Below, in pieces: positions 6,919-7,463 of a stretch of DNA of 7,463 bases. A program made the translations under genes and the position numbers. Origin of the DNA: Ruminococcus sp. Its GTDB lineage: Bacteria > Bacillota > Clostridia > Oscillospirales > Ruminococcaceae. Location of the stretch: positions 1-7,463 of the forward strand of contig JAIDNR010000342.1 in the NCBI GenBank assembly GCA_029063695.1, in the 5' to 3' direction. The notes beneath the pieces are model-generated. The model saw only the letters and a program-made list of their open reading frames with translations. It was not told where the DNA came from and made no database searches. Each line of letters opens with the position of its first letter. The first letter of the stretch is position 1.

Positions 6919-6932
6919 GTTGGTTCTCCAAC
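6919..6932. promoter_or_regulatory. Inverted repeat GTTGG-N4-CCAAC in the tetR-like leader
   Basis: Perfect 5-bp arms flank TTCT. The repeat lies in the predicted 5' leader of the tetR-like mRNA, about 35-45 bases downstream of its transcription start. It could be an operator half-set for autoregulation or a small RNA hairpin. The GTTGG/CCAAC core recurs at 7007-7011, on the other side of the promoters. Confidence 0.3.
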
Positions 6933-6951
6933 GATTGTAACAAAACGATGG

Positions 6952-6980
6952 TTGAGTTTTTCTTTATTTTCTATTATACT
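6952..6980 (+). promoter_or_regulatory. Sigma-A-type promoter of glgB
   Basis: On the plus strand, TTGAGT (6952-6957) and TATACT (6975-6980) are separated by 17 bp. The predicted start near 6987 gives a leader of about 45 nt before the glgB ATG. The -10 overlaps the opposing tetR -10 by four bases, so only one of the two promoters could be engaged at a time. Confidence 0.6.
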
Positions 6981-7001
6981 ATAATCAGTAGAAAAAAGCA
7001 A
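6973..7001 (-). promoter_or_regulatory. Sigma-A-type promoter of the tetR-like gene
   Basis: On the minus strand, TTGCTT (6996-7001) and a perfect TATAAT (6973-6978) are separated by 17 bp. The predicted start is near 6966, giving a leader of about 73 nt and excluding translation from the in-frame ATG at 7001. Confidence 0.65.
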
Positions 7002-7010
7002 CTACCGTTG
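6999..7010. promoter_or_regulatory. Candidate operator CAAC-N4-GTTG between tetR-like gene and glgB
   Basis: Four-base inverted arms (6999-7002 and 7007-7010) overlap the tetR -35 box and lie just downstream of the predicted glgB transcription start. A bound repressor here could affect both genes. The arms are very short, so this is only a candidate. Confidence 0.25.
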
Positions 7011-7032
7011 GATAATTTTTCGAGGTGATAAT

Positions 7033-7463
7033 ATGGATTTTTATGATTTTTACATGGGTAACGAGTTTGAAGCCTATAAATATCTTGGCGCACATTTTGC
7101 GGCAGGAACAACGACTTTCCGCACATTTGCACCGAAAGCAATCAGGATAGCCGTAATTGGTGAGTTTAACGGCTGGACAGAAACACCGATGAACAAGGTG
7201 TATGATGGAAACTTTTGGGAGTGCGTGATACCACACACCGAGGAGGGACAGATGTATAAGTACCGCATTTACAAGAATGACGGTTCATACATCGACCATT
7301 GTGACCCCTATGCGTTCTTCTCTGCGCTGCGTCCGGACAATACTTCAAGGATCGCAAGGCTTGATACAGCGACCTTTCATGACAAACGCTGGCTGAACAG
7401 CCGTAACGGACATTTTGAGAAGCCTGTCAATATCTATGAGATACATTTCGGCTCTTGGAAAAG
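7033..7463 (+). CDS. glgB: 1,4-alpha-glucan branching enzyme, N-terminal part (cut by window end)
   Basis: The enzyme makes alpha-1,6 branches in glycogen by moving a stretch of 1,4-linked glucan. Only 143 residues are inside the window. They cover a short N-terminus (MDFYDFYMGNEFEAYKYLG) and the CBM48-type beta-sandwich (about 18-110), with TTFRTFAPKAIRIAVIGEFN and GWTETPM, YKYRIY and IDHCDPYAF. The start of the GH13 barrel follows at NIYEIHFGSWK (133-143), a branching-enzyme hallmark. The catalytic Asp/Glu/Asp residues lie beyond the edge. The start has GAGGTGA (7022-7028) just upstream. The N-terminus begins close to the CBM48 module, without the longer extension of some enzymes. Whether glgC, glgD or glgA follow cannot be seen. 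The adjacent divergent TetR-type gene may regulate it. Confidence 0.9.
   Translation, partial: MDFYDFYMGNEFEAYKYLGAHFAAGTTTFRTFAPKAIRIAVIGEFNGWTETPMNKVYDGNFWECVIPHTEEGQMYKYRIYKNDGSYIDHCDPYAFFSALRPDNTSRIARLDTATFHDKRWLNSRNGHFEKPVNIYEIHFGSWK

Noticed and set aside
6894..7001. N-terminal extension of the TetR-like protein
   Set aside because: The ATG at 7001 overlaps the -35 box of its own promoter, and TetR proteins normally begin a few residues before helix 1, as from 6893.
6985..7357. Minus-strand frames opposite glgB (6985-7236, 7074-7268, 7166-7357) and the plus-strand frame 6766-6984
   Set aside because: They are antisense shadows of glgB and of the tetR-like gene, with Cys-rich or low-information sequence and no start signals.

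Overview
The window looks like chromosome from a fibre-degrading Ruminococcus-like Firmicute. The main evidence is a secreted arabinan-type glycoside hydrolase with a C-terminal type I dockerin. Its duplicated repeat, including the AGDLCEDNQLDVFDLC stretch, is of the kind seen in ruminococcal cellulosome enzymes. Strong purine-rich ribosome binding sites, AT-rich intergenic DNA and sigma-A-like promoters fit the same group. The species cannot be named from this sequence alone.

Left part (1-5190): two large minus-strand genes. The downstream one (41-2758) encodes a signal peptide, a GH43 catalytic domain, a GH43_C-like beta domain, two ricin-type beta-trefoil (CBM13-like) modules and a dockerin. 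The upstream one (2886-5096) encodes a one-protein regulator with a LacI-type sugar-binding sensor, a catalytically dead GGDEF-like domain and a C-terminal AraC-type DNA-binding domain. The hydrolase has its own good promoter in the 127 bp between them. The natural reading, which is inference, is that the regulator senses a sugar released from plant polysaccharide and controls its neighbour.

Middle part (5191-6371): a small HxlR-family repressor gene (minus strand) faces the ruins of its usual partner, an NmrA-like NAD(P)-binding oxidoreductase. The oxidoreductase has lost its start codon, has two in-frame stops and two frameshifts, and breaks off mid-gene. It is joined to a fragment of an unrelated lysine-rich coding sequence that resembles the tail of a mobilisation/relaxase protein. 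The overlapping divergent promoters and a candidate operator are still readable although one gene of the pair is dead. From 6214 to 6371 the only structure I see is a perfect 10-bp hairpin at 6286-6308.

Right part (6372-7463): a TetR/AcrR-family regulator (minus strand) is divergent from the 5' end of a glycogen branching enzyme gene, glgB (plus strand, cut by the window edge). Their -10 boxes overlap in a shared promoter region, so the TetR protein is a candidate controller of glgB.

No tRNA, rRNA, CRISPR array, intact insertion sequence or riboswitch was recognised.
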